This document shows positions 5,223-13,067 of a DNA stretch of 20,684 bases, piece after piece. Position 1 is the stretch's first letter. Each line of letters opens with the position of its first letter. Origin of the DNA: a virus; IMG/VR virus record IMGVR_UViG_3300007734_000445, positions 1 to 20,684 of that record. One strand, 5' to 3'. The notes under the pieces were generated by a model. The model saw only the letters and a program-made list of their open reading frames with translations. It had not been told where the DNA came from and made no database searches. Both the position numbers and the translations under genes were made by a program.

Positions 5223-6470
5223 CTAACTTACAATCGTCGCCGAAGCCCAGTCGAGCGTCGGATTTACTGTGTTCCATAGTTCCGTGATTGGAACGCTCTG
5301 CCAGTTCATTGCCTGCAAAGAATACGCGATAGGCGACAAGTTCATTGTTAGGGACACTTCGTTATAGGCCGCTTGGAACGTCCAACCTTCTACGAAGCCG
5401 AGGAAGTTACCGCTGACCATATTAAGCGGAAGGTCGCTGAGAGAGACCGGCATTCCCATAAAGACATTAATAAGGTCGTCTCGGTCAGCGTTGTCTATTT
5501 CAGGATTTGTTAGCTGGTAAGTAATATTGTTAAAGTTAGCTTGCGGATAAGCTCGAAGGCTCAAGTAGAAATCGGCTTGCGTCTGCGCGTCAGCGGCATT
5601 GTGTAGGGTGGTCGTAATAATTTGGCCAAGTGAACCGTACAGCGAGATTGAGTCGTTATCGATTGCCGATTTCTCTGCCGATGATGTGGCGTTATATTTT
5701 AAGGTTATTGAGTTACGAACGTCGCCTGCTCTTGTCTGGATTGATAAGCCCGATCCTTGAGCGTTATTGGCAGAAAGTTCTATGTACCCATTAGCGGCCA
5801 AATACTGGCTTCGGTGAGTGCTATCGGCATAAGATATTTGGCCGGCCGCATTCTCATAAAGATACCCAAGTCCAGACGTTGCGATTGCCGAGACCAAAGA
5901 GTAAGAGTCTGTCCGACTAGAAGCGCGAGCTGCTATTTCATAATCTCCGGGTCTGTCTATTTCGCCAAGTCCCGTATTAAATGCTGTCGCCCAAGTAAGG
6001 GTCGGATCAGTCGTCTGCCATTGCAAGGTAGCTGGTACTTGATTCCACTGGTTAAACAAGATGGATTTAAGAACGTCATAGATTTGGTCACCATCGAATT
6101 CTTTAGGTAATACGCCATCTGTTAGGTACTTTGGAAGTCGTGAAAGTGCGCCAAGCGCAAGGATTGTAACTCGCTGCGTATACCCGACACCGCCGACATC
6201 CGAGACCTCAATAGTTAGATCTGTAACCGTTCCGCCAAAGATAGGTACAAGGGTAGCTGTTGAGTCCTGTAGCTCGACGGTGATGGAATCGTTAATCGTA
6301 ATCGGGATGGCCGTCTGGTTTAGGTTAATCAGGGTCAGATTGACGTAACCGGCCTGCGCTTGTTCGTATATGTTGGTACGTCCACTGGTCAGGCTTAGAT
6401 TGGCCAATACGCTGTCTGTAACGGGTACGCCGTTGATTTCGACGTTCCAGACGGGATTCCACAGGGTCAT
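5223..6470 (-). CDS. Minor tail protein (tail tip), unit Y
   Basis: A 415-residue protein directly after the tape measure (ATGA overlap). It begins MTLWNPVWNVEINGVPV and holds the block LANLSLTSGRTNIYEQAQAGY shared with the X homologue at 19246-20496; similarity continues to the C-terminal W..V...ELWNTVNPTLDWASA. In this gene order the protein is expected to be the baseplate or distal tail hub linking the tube to the fibre. No enzymatic motif is seen. Confidence 0.78.
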   Translation of the reverse strand: MTLWNPVWNVEINGVPVTDSVLANLSLTSGRTNIYEQAQAGYVNLTLINLNQTAIPITINDSITVELQDSTATLVPIFGGTVTDLTIEVSDVGGVGYTQRVTILALGALSRLPKYLTDGVLPKEFDGDQIYDVLKSILFNQWNQVPATLQWQTTDPTLTWATAFNTGLGEIDRPGDYEIAARASSRTDSYSLVSAIATSGLGYLYENAAGQISYADSTHRSQYLAANGYIELSANNAQGSGLSIQTRAGDVRNSITLKYNATSSAEKSAIDNDSISLYGSLGQIITTTLHNAADAQTQADFYLSLRAYPQANFNNITYQLTNPEIDNADRDDLINVFMGMPVSLSDLPLNMVSGNFLGFVEGWTFQAAYNEVSLTMNLSPIAYSLQAMNWQSVPITELWNTVNPTLDWASATIVS

Positions 6471-8131
6471 TTATCGAACGCCCCTACAAGCGCTCCAGCG
6501 CCCGATGTGCCACGGTAGAAGGAATCGTTGAGCGTGTTTACGATTGTCCGAGCTGTGCCTTCGGAGTCGATTGCGCCGTTCACGGTTAAATTAATCATCG
6601 TCGCAGCTTCTCCAGCGCGGAATCTTCCGGGATTGAAAGTACTTTCTGATTGAACGATATTTCCAGTAACAATATCGGCGCGCTTCTGTACGTCGTCGAA
6701 GGACTTAATAATTGCGTCCAGTCGCTTCTGTGCATCTGCCTTGTAAATCTTATTACCCTCCACGTCGCTGGTTAATTTACCAAGTGCGTCTGAGATGTCG
6801 GTCAGGTCTTTAATAACATCCATTGCATTAGCTCCGCCTTTGCTAACCGCAGCTAGTCCACCACCGCCTCCACCTCCACCAGCGCCTGTTCCGCCAAGTC
6901 CAAGACCGCTTAGATCGAGACCACCGGCACGAGAGACGCCTGAAGCGCCTCCGAGATACGTACCCTTCTGGATTGGGTTACTTCCGCCGCCGGCCACCGT
7001 GTTATCGAAGTCGAGAGACGCGTTCGAAGAGTTCGCTAAGGCGTTCGCACCAGCTAAGACACCGGCAGCAAGTGCCACAGCGCCGACGCCTAGCAGCGGA
7101 TTTAAAGCGAACGCAGTCGCGACGCCTGTAACAATAGCTGAAGCTTTGAGCGCGTTATAGGCAGCAATTAAAGTCTTGATAATCGCAATCGTGGCCGTAA
7201 CATAAGCCGCTACTTTAGAGACCACAAATACAGTTCCAATGACAATACCCAGCGCAATAATCTCATCTTTAAATGAGATGACAGTCTTGATGACGTCCTT
7301 GATTCGCTCGCCCCATTGATACGCGTTCTTTTCCGCGTCACTCAATCCTTCGCTAAGTCCACCCTTGCCGGTTAGCCCGTTTACGAAGGCTTGAAGTTGT
7401 GGGACGACGTTCTCTAAGATGTATTTTGTAAACTGCTGAACCAGTGGAAGCAGAGCCGTTCCGATTTGCTCGTTAAGTTCATCCGTGGCAATCTTGATAC
7501 GAGCTAAGCCCTTCTCGGTACTTTGCGCTTCGTTCTCTGCAAAGTTTCCAAAGGTCTGCGTTAAGGTATTCATAATCGCGTCGGTGTCTTTAGATTTAAG
7601 AAGGTTGGCATCGAGTCCAAGACCCAAGCGACCTAAAGCCTGAGAGTTCCCGTCGTAAGCCTTGCCTAACGCATTCGAGACGGCCTCCAGCGGTTTACCC
7701 GTCGCCGAGCTTATGTCTAGCGCCAGATTGAGTAGCTTCTGAGCTTCCTCGACATCGTTCGTACTTCTAACAAGTCGAGAGAACGCCGGACGAAGCTGGT
7801 CATCAGTGACGCCAATCGCCAGCGATGTCTGCGTAATATAATCTTCAACCCCTGCTATTTGAGCAGCCGTGGCGTTAGTCGTGTTCTGAATAGTCAGCGT
7901 AAGTTTACGTTGGGCAGCTTCGTCGGCTGCTGCGTTCTCAATAGCGGCTTTGGCATAAGCACCAATAGCAGCGCCGGCAGCGGCAAAGGCTAGGGCAGCC
8001 TTCTTTCCAAAGTTGCTAAATTGATCGCCTAAAGACTCCGCACTTGTGCCGGCCATCTTCATGTTCTTATTGAAGTCAGCGACCTCGGCTAAGATTGAAA
8101 GCTTTAACGTTCTCGAGCCAGTTGTAGCCAT
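6467..8131 (-). CDS. Tape measure protein, unit Y
   Basis: A 554-residue protein, short for the family, implying a tail of roughly 80 nm at about 0.15 nm per residue. ATG 8131 is chosen for its TAATG overlap with the preceding gene and GGAG site; GTG 8137 is the alternative. N-terminal half helical, a hydrophobic region at about 290-370, then a Gly-rich linker with a run of eight glycines, and a conserved C-terminus (ARTIVNTLNDSFYRGT) also present in the X fragment. The protein sets tail length and is ejected during infection. Confidence 0.88.
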   Translation of the reverse strand: MATTGSRTLKLSILAEVADFNKNMKMAGTSAESLGDQFSNFGKKAALAFAAAGAAIGAYAKAAIENAAADEAAQRKLTLTIQNTTNATAAQIAGVEDYITQTSLAIGVTDDQLRPAFSRLVRSTNDVEEAQKLLNLALDISSATGKPLEAVSNALGKAYDGNSQALGRLGLGLDANLLKSKDTDAIMNTLTQTFGNFAENEAQSTEKGLARIKIATDELNEQIGTALLPLVQQFTKYILENVVPQLQAFVNGLTGKGGLSEGLSDAEKNAYQWGERIKDVIKTVISFKDEIIALGIVIGTVFVVSKVAAYVTATIAIIKTLIAAYNALKASAIVTGVATAFALNPLLGVGAVALAAGVLAGANALANSSNASLDFDNTVAGGGSNPIQKGTYLGGASGVSRAGGLDLSGLGLGGTGAGGGGGGGGLAAVSKGGANAMDVIKDLTDISDALGKLTSDVEGNKIYKADAQKRLDAIIKSFDDVQKRADIVTGNIVQSESTFNPGRFRAGEAATMINLTVNGAIDSEGTARTIVNTLNDSFYRGTSGAGALVGAFDK

Positions 8132-8580
8132 TACCACTCCTTCAATATCTTAGTGAACGCCTTTTCCCACTTTTCAAGTATCTCCGGCTGCAAGCGTCGA
8201 AGCGTTGGGTAGATAAACCATCCACGTGATCCGCGCTTGTATCGGCCAGACCAAATAGGAAATTGCTTATATTTATTTGAGCCGAATTCCTCGCCGCCCC
8301 AGAGGTCGCGAGTTGTAGCTCCTCCGCTGAACTTTTGATTTGCAAACCCGTACGAAATCTCGCCGACTTTGGATGACTTGACGACCTTTGAACCCAGCGC
8401 AATTCTCGAAGCAACAGTTCCACGATCACCAGCGGCTTCAAAGATATTGCGTTGAACAAAGGAAGCAAGCGCTCCAGATTCTTCTTTGGCCGCATCTACA
8501 GCCGCCTCGTCCATCCCTTTGAAAGCAGTAATAACGGCGCGCAGTTCTTGCTTGTTATAAGCGACTGCCTCATCCGCCAT
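8131..8580 (-). CDS. HK97 gp10-like tail completion or minor tail protein
   Basis: A 149-residue basic protein with features of the HK97 gp10-like family: a central G-Y-F-A/SGG region and a C-terminus (WFIYPTLRRLQPEILEKWEKAF) ending in a helix. It starts at ATG 8580 with a GGAGAAG site, overlapping the frameshifted end of the tail chaperone by 11 bases. In most siphoviruses this family lies before the tail tube gene; here it lies between chaperone and tape measure. The family call is by pattern only, so a minor tail role is equally possible. Confidence 0.5.
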   Translation of the reverse strand: MADEAVAYNKQELRAVITAFKGMDEAAVDAAKEESGALASFVQRNIFEAAGDRGTVASRIALGSKVVKSSKVGEISYGFANQKFSGGATTRDLWGGEEFGSNKYKQFPIWSGRYKRGSRGWFIYPTLRRLQPEILEKWEKAFTKILKEW

Positions 8581-8961
8581 TTCGCTTCTCCAATATCTCG
8601 ATAGCCGTCAGGATGTCTTCTGCGCGTACCCACTCACTCATTGGAATCTTGGTCGCTATTGCGACTTCAACCAGTAAGCGATTTATGCTTCCGCGCTGGT
8701 AGCTTTTGGGCTTTCGCCTTCGCCTACCTTTACTTCTACCACCGTCTCAATCCATGCCTCGTACGGCTTAACTGGTTTACCGGCTGCTTCGCGCTTCATA
8801 GCGTAGTACGCCAAGAATAGAAGATCGGAGATTCCGATTTTCTCTTGCGCTTGCGAAATAGTAAAGCCAGTCTTGTTCTCCCACTTTGCCCACTCTGGCG
8901 GTTGCGCCGTGTAAGTGGCAAGTGTTGCATCTGCGTATTCAATATGGATTGGTAATTTCAT
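8570..8961 (-). CDS. Tail assembly chaperone, -1 frameshift product (gpG-T like)
   Basis: Starting at ATG 8961, ribosomes slipping back one base at CCCAAAA (8704-8710) leave the 92-residue frame and read open sequence to TGA 8570-8572. The extension begins SYQRGSINRLLVEVA and continues IPMSEWVRAEDILTAIEIL, with the Trp and D-I-x-T-A-x-E-I-L pattern of T-domains. No stop interrupts the new frame after the slip. In lambda-like phages the long form brings tail tube subunits to the tape measure. The extension has no start of its own with a good ribosome site, which supports frameshifting. Confidence 0.8.
8683..8961 (-). CDS. Tail assembly chaperone, short form (gpG-like)
   Basis: A 92-residue protein between tail tube and tape measure, the classical place for the chaperone. 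It starts at ATG 8961 after AAGGAG. Content is mixed helical (WAKWENKTGFTISQAQEKIGISDLLFLAYYAMKRE) with a variable acidic tail. The normal stop is TAA at 8683. A perfect slippery heptamer lies seven codons before the stop (see the frameshift product). It coats the tape measure during tail assembly and is absent from the virion. Confidence 0.82.
   Translation of the reverse strand: MKLPIHIEYADATLATYTAQPPEWAKWENKTGFTISQAQEKIGISDLLFLAYYAMKREAAGKPVKPYEAWIETVVEVKVGEGESPKATSAEA
8704..8710 (-). other. Programmed -1 frameshift site CCCAAAA
   Basis: On the coding strand the zero-frame reading is AGC CCA AAA GCT, so the heptamer C CCA AAA fits the X XXY YYZ rule for -1 slippage. The -1 frame downstream stays open for about 44 codons and yields a T-domain-like peptide. 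No pseudoknot was modelled. Confidence 0.8.
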
Positions 8962-8976
8962 GCTCCCGATCTCCTT

Positions 8977-9372
8977 CTAAGCTAGTGCTGGGGTTGTGAC
9001 GCAGGTAAATGATAGCGATACGGTCTGCGCGTCTGGTGCAGTGCCGCCGGCTGAAGGGAAGATAGGTTGAACGTCAAAGGTAAACACTGCGCCGGTGTCG
9101 GCTGTGAGTGATACCGATAGAGGAGTATTTGGAGCGGAGTCTGCTGCGTTCCATAGGGTGTCGCACAATCCAGATGCTACTCCCCAATCTGAAAGCATTT
9201 CTACCGCAAAAGTACCCTGCGAATCAGTCGTGTAATACGCTTTTCCATCGAGTGTCTGGTACGTGTTAATAGTTGAGTCAATTGTAAGTGTTGCTGATGT
9301 TGCTTGTGCGTCGTAGTTGTCGCCTTCAATTGTGAAGGTGATGTCTCTACCCGTGACGATAGTTGTAGGCAT
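8977..9372 (-). CDS. Major tail tube protein
   Basis: A 131-residue beta-rich protein (MPTTIVTGRDITFTIEGD..., many alternating Thr/Ser/Val strands) without charged helices, right before the tail chaperone and after the tail terminator-like gene. The size fits small siphovirus tube subunits. It has a strong AAGGAG site six bases before the ATG, consistent with high expression. The subunits form the hexameric rings of the tail tube. The call rests on position and composition. Confidence 0.75.
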   Translation of the reverse strand: MPTTIVTGRDITFTIEGDNYDAQATSATLTIDSTINTYQTLDGKAYYTTDSQGTFAVEMLSDWGVASGLCDTLWNAADSAPNTPLSVSLTADTGAVFTFDVQPIFPSAGGTAPDAQTVSLSFTCVTTPALA

Positions 9373-9381
9373 TGCGTCTCC

Positions 9382-9768
9382 TTAGTTGGTCTGTGTGTAG
9401 TAGGTGGAGACGGATAGATCTGCGGTTAGCAGAGTGCTTGCTCCGACCGATGTAATCGAAGGACGCGTTACGTCTCCGACCACGTATCCCGACGGCATCG
9501 CGCCGAGAATGCTGATTATTAGCTGCTCCAAGTTGTCCAAAGCGCCGGCGTTATTGTTGTAGGCAACGGCTGCCGTTACGTCAAAGTTAATTCTTACTTT
9601 CACCGAGCTGCCGATAAGGACACTTTCTAAGTATGGCGATGAGGGGACAATTACCACAGCTGGCGGAATCACGGTCTCTGGTACTGACGGATAGACCGAG
9701 GCTTCGACGCCAGCTAAGGCCGTCGCAAGTGTTCCGCGAACGTCAGCGGCAATAGTACTCACTGGCAT
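9382..9768 (-). CDS. Tail terminator / head-tail joining protein
   Basis: A 128-residue protein with the layout of tail terminators: N-terminal helix (IAADVRGTLATALAGVEASVYPSVPE), strands with PPAVVIVPS, a V-K-V-R-I-N-F-D-V strand and a C-terminal strand. It overlaps the preceding connector by 10 bases and is followed by the tail tube gene, the usual position of this function. It caps the finished tail and joins it to the head. Assignment is from position and fold-like pattern. Confidence 0.58.
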   Translation of the reverse strand: MPVSTIAADVRGTLATALAGVEASVYPSVPETVIPPAVVIVPSSPYLESVLIGSSVKVRINFDVTAAVAYNNNAGALDNLEQLIISILGAMPSGYVVGDVTRPSITSVGASTLLTADLSVSTYYTQTN

Positions 9769-10337
9769 ATTGTCTCGACATCTATAAATGGACTTAACAG
9801 CCCGATGACTCTGTTCATAAGACTTCTGCCCATCCGATAGGGCGTTGGAGCAAAGTCCACTCCTTCGATTTGTCCACCGGCGGCAGTAATACTTTGGAAG
9901 ATTTCTGTGGAGACCACTAGCAGCGCTGACTTGATCGGCGCGACACCAGTATAAATATCGGCGGCCGAGCCACCATCGAGGGTCGCAGTGCCGGCAGGTA
10001 TTACTGGGGTCTCTATTTGATCTGCTGCTACAAGGGCAGCGGTAAATGAGAAGGGTTGGATTCTGTCATCCGTAACGGTGTAATTCCCGTCAATCCCAGC
10101 GCCGCAGCCAAGGATGTCTACACCCTGACCGACCACGAAATAATTAGGGCGAATCGTCGTCACGAAGAGAACATCATTTGAGATTGAGTAGCTCGCAACG
10201 GCTGATTGATATTGAGTTAGAAGCGGCAGGATTACGCCTTCAGCGGAGTCAATGATCTGTTGAAGATAAGGATTGTCGTAAAGAGAATCAGAGACGCCAA
10301 GTACCTGTCGAAGTTCTGCGACTGTAATAATCGACAT
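9759..10337 (-). CDS. Head-tail connector (adaptor) with inserted beta domain
   Basis: A 192-residue protein. N-terminal helices (VAELRQVLGVSDSLYDNPYLQQIIDSAEGVILPLL) and C-terminal helices (APIKSALLVVSTEIFQSI, MNRVIGLLSPFIDVETI) look like the gp6/gp15-type adaptor that docks on the portal. About 80 residues of beta-type sequence between them exceed the compact adaptor core, suggesting an inserted domain. It starts at ATG 10337 after GAAGGA. Function from position directly after the capsid gene. Confidence 0.65.
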   Translation of the reverse strand: MSIITVAELRQVLGVSDSLYDNPYLQQIIDSAEGVILPLLTQYQSAVASYSISNDVLFVTTIRPNYFVVGQGVDILGCGAGIDGNYTVTDDRIQPFSFTAALVAADQIETPVIPAGTATLDGGSAADIYTGVAPIKSALLVVSTEIFQSITAAGGQIEGVDFAPTPYRMGRSLMNRVIGLLSPFIDVETICQ

Positions 10338-10357
10338 CTCTGATCCTTCCTTCTGCT

Positions 10358-10385
10358 CGATGACGTTCGGGAGCGACCGTCACCG
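10358..10385 (-). other. Stem-loop between capsid and connector genes
   Basis: CGATGACG (10358-10365) pairs with CGTCACCG (10378-10385), 8 bp with one G-U pair and a 12-base loop, in the 59-base gap after the capsid stop. No T-run follows, so it is not a canonical terminator. It could trim or stabilise the 3' end of abundant capsid mRNA, reducing expression of the connector. Confidence 0.4.
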
Positions 10386-10396
10386 ATGATTAGTTA

Positions 10397-11935
10397 TTAG
10401 GTGAAGTTGAACGCATTCGCCGCAGCTGCAATCTTTGTAGCGCAAGCGCCATAAGAATTTAGCGAGATTTCAACAGTTCCATCTGATGGCTTATTAACAT
10501 CGAGGCGGAAGTTACCGCTTTCGTACCATGTATAACCGGATGGCTCGATGACCATCATTGAGTCATCGCCAGTGCCTGTGATTTCTCCTGAGTTATCTAC
10601 GAAGAAGTTCAACCCAAGAACGACACCGCGCTGGGATTGACCTGTCACAAGGCCTGCCTGATTTTGAGGCTGGTATGCGTTGAATAGCGGTGTGCCGTTG
10701 TCGTTGTAGCCCATGATGTTTGACCATTGCGCTGGTGACACCAAGATGTTCTGTGCGAAGCGTTGAGTTCCGGCGTATACGGCTGCGTTAGCGCGGCTTA
10801 CGTATGCGATGAGTCCGGCGGCTGTGTTAGCTGTTGGAGTTCCATCTGAAACTGAGTCTGTCTTGATTTGATTTGCCACGAACTTATTCTGGGCAAATGC
10901 CATTGATGCACCCATGATTCGAACAAGTTCATTGAAGAAGTCTGGCGAGCTGCGATCGATGATTTCTGTTGTGAGAATATTGCGTCCGGCAAAGCGGCTG
11001 ATTGGCACTGAGATGTACGCTGATTCAATTCCTGTATTTGAAACTGCGCCGCCCTCTGCCACTGCTTCAACGGTTGCGATTTGCGAAATCTTAGGAATCT
11101 CGAACTGTAATCCAGCGTCCGGAAGAGTGCCACGAGAAATCGCATCTATTGCGCCTCTAGTTCCGTTACTTAGCCCATTGATTACTTCATTGAGCTGGCG
11201 TGTTGGATTGAAGGCTGGGTTAGTTGTTCCAAGATCATCATTAGCTGCTGCAACGTAGATTGCAGAGTCTGACATTGGATTTAACTTTGCCTTGATTGAA
11301 TGCTCCATCCATGTGCCAAGATTTACGATTGGCGAACGTGGAGAAGTAAAGAAAGATGGTGCTGGTTTGTTAGCTTGTACGACGTGCTGTGAAGCCTCGA
11401 CCACCTCTGCGGCTGGTGCTTCTGTTTGTTCGGTAGTGGATTCCACTGCGTCTCCTTCGGTTGGTTGTGTGTCTGGTGTGATTTCCGTTGTAGCTGCGAC
11501 ATGACTGACGCGCGCTGCATCGAATGCTGGGTTATGGGTTAAGGCGACGCCTACGAGAGTCCCTGAATTTACGACCATCGTTCCGTCCTCGTTAAATCCA
11601 TGATCTGAAACACTGGCCTCGACGGAGAACCCGTCACGCAGTCCATCCATAGCTTCTTGGATGGCGTCTGTGCCGGCTGTGGTCTTTGAAATCTTAAATG
11701 TGGCATCGATAGACTTTCCATCTGGTGAAAGTTCCATCTTTAAAGTTTTCCCGATTGGACGGGCAGAATCATGCTCAAGGTTTAGTTTTACTGAAGCCGG
11801 AGTAAGTGATCCAGACTTAAATAAGACTTTACCTGTCGAAGCGTTGGCCGGAGTATCGAACTCGACGATTCTTCCTGTGATGGTGCGAGCCTCTGAATCG
11901 GCTGCCGTAATTGTGAACGGTGTAAGTATCTTCAT
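10397..11935 (-). CDS. Prohead protease-major capsid protein fusion
   Basis: A 512-residue protein. Residues 1-150 are an HK97-type prohead protease with probable catalytic H55 (NLEHDSARPIGK) and S104 (RDGFSVEAS). Residues about 150-200 are a Pro/Glu/Thr-rich linker. Residues about 200-512 are an HK97-fold major capsid protein (EIPKISQIATVEAVAEGGAV, FAGRNILTTEIIDRSSPDFF, a late SYGACATKIAAAANAF). Protease and capsid are usually separate genes; the fused form occurs in some very small actinobacterial siphoviruses as I recall. Cleavage in the linker during maturation is expected. The ATG overlaps the portal stop (ATGA). Confidence 0.9.
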   Translation of the reverse strand: MKILTPFTITAADSEARTITGRIVEFDTPANASTGKVLFKSGSLTPASVKLNLEHDSARPIGKTLKMELSPDGKSIDATFKISKTTAGTDAIQEAMDGLRDGFSVEASVSDHGFNEDGTMVVNSGTLVGVALTHNPAFDAARVSHVAATTEITPDTQPTEGDAVESTTEQTEAPAAEVVEASQHVVQANKPAPSFFTSPRSPIVNLGTWMEHSIKAKLNPMSDSAIYVAAANDDLGTTNPAFNPTRQLNEVINGLSNGTRGAIDAISRGTLPDAGLQFEIPKISQIATVEAVAEGGAVSNTGIESAYISVPISRFAGRNILTTEIIDRSSPDFFNELVRIMGASMAFAQNKFVANQIKTDSVSDGTPTANTAAGLIAYVSRANAAVYAGTQRFAQNILVSPAQWSNIMGYNDNGTPLFNAYQPQNQAGLVTGQSQRGVVLGLNFFVDNSGEITGTGDDSMMVIEPSGYTWYESGNFRLDVNKPSDGTVEISLNSYGACATKIAAAANAFNFT

Positions 11936-13041
11936 CTGATCATTTCCTCTGCTACTCGTATTTCCTCTGCACTTAACGCGCCGACGCGGTTAAGAATTTC
12001 GTAAATTTGCGCACGTTCTAACGCTGAGCCGCGCAAGTAATCATCGAGTGCGTATTCGACGCGCTGCGTTGATGGTACAAAGTCCGGCATTGATAATCTT
12101 TCAGTTACGGAGTTCATAAGTGGAATTAAGGAGAAGTCGAGCAAAGTCTGACGAGTCGTGCTGGCGTTGGAGTACGTCATCGACGAACCAGTCTCCGCAT
12201 CTACAAAGTAAGCCGGAATTCCAAGCGCTCGCGCTAGTTCTGTCGCGATGTAGCTTCTCGCACTTGCCAGCTGTAACTTCTCAGGGTCAAAGCCTAAAGT
12301 TTCAAGTGAGATGTCTGCGTTAAGAAAAGCAGTCGTGCGATTGCGCCTGCTTGCGCCCCAAGACTCAAGTAACTTGGCAATGCGATCTGCTGGCAATGCT
12401 GAACCGTTAGATTTGAGAACCATCTGCGGCACAGGTTCGCGCGCGTACAAAGCGGCAGCTCGTTCTAGTTCCGCGCCGGTGCGAATTGTCATTCCAGCGC
12501 GATTTAGTAATCCTTCGTCGTTACCGTAGAAGACAACGAGCGAACCAACACCTGAAAGTGGAAGTGGCGTATGTCCGTCGATTGAGTACGATTCAATCTC
12601 GGTCGAATCGCTGTTCGTGTTAATTGTGATGCGCTCTGGTGAAATTCTCTGAACACTGCGAACGCGCTGCGTATCTGCAAAGAGTTCTGTAATCTGCCAA
12701 TAGGCGTAACCGTGAAAGAGCAAATCTTCAAGCGTCCAGACGTACGTAGCGACTCCTGGAATTCGTGGGTCTGGTGTACGAATGACGCGTGGAATATCTA
12801 CATTCATCCCAGTATCGCGATCGCGAACGTCAAGACCAATCGAAGCAATCGAAGAACAAATAATATTGCGACCGCGCGCGATGGCTGGAACGCTCATCGC
12901 TTCTTGTCTTGTAGCTGTGCGATTGCCGCGAAAGAAAGGCGAAAGTGAGTCCAGTGTCGTTACTGGCGCAAGAGAAGCAGAGACGTCGTAGGTCAATGAT
13001 TCCACTTTTGAAGTTCGAACGAAGATGTCTCTAAATCCCAT
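11932..13041 (-). CDS. Portal protein
   Basis: A 369-residue HK97-type portal, at the short end of the family. Recognisable blocks are VPAIARGRNIICSSIASIGLDV, LLFHGYAYWQITE, ISPERI, and a C-terminal region with S-S-M-T-Y-S-N...TRQTLLDFSLIPLMNSVTERLSMPDFVP. It forms the dodecameric ring at the capsid vertex through which TerL pumps DNA. It follows TerL by 26 bases with a weak ribosome site and overlaps the capsid gene start. Confidence 0.9.
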   Translation of the reverse strand: MGFRDIFVRTSKVESLTYDVSASLAPVTTLDSLSPFFRGNRTATRQEAMSVPAIARGRNIICSSIASIGLDVRDRDTGMNVDIPRVIRTPDPRIPGVATYVWTLEDLLFHGYAYWQITELFADTQRVRSVQRISPERITINTNSDSTEIESYSIDGHTPLPLSGVGSLVVFYGNDEGLLNRAGMTIRTGAELERAAALYAREPVPQMVLKSNGSALPADRIAKLLESWGASRRNRTTAFLNADISLETLGFDPEKLQLASARSYIATELARALGIPAYFVDAETGSSMTYSNASTTRQTLLDFSLIPLMNSVTERLSMPDFVPSTQRVEYALDDYLRGSALERAQIYEILNRVGALSAEEIRVAEEMIR

Positions 13042-13067
13042 GCGCGTATTGTCGCAGGCTTATAACA

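Noticed and set aside
6795-7160. Plus-strand open frame of 121 codons with a proline run
   Set aside because: It is the reverse of the Gly-rich linker of the tape measure gene; no ribosome site and no coupling to other genes.
8142-8495. 117-codon frame on the minus strand overlapping 8131-8580
   Set aside because: Out of frame with the coupled gene that has a good ribosome site and gp10-like sequence; composition looks non-coding.
10358-10385. Rho-independent terminator after the capsid gene
   Set aside because: The stem is not followed by a run of T on the coding strand, and the next gene has its own good ribosome site close by.
10914-11258. Plus-strand open frame inside the capsid gene
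   Set aside because: It is antisense to a strongly supported capsid domain and has no recognisable protein features.
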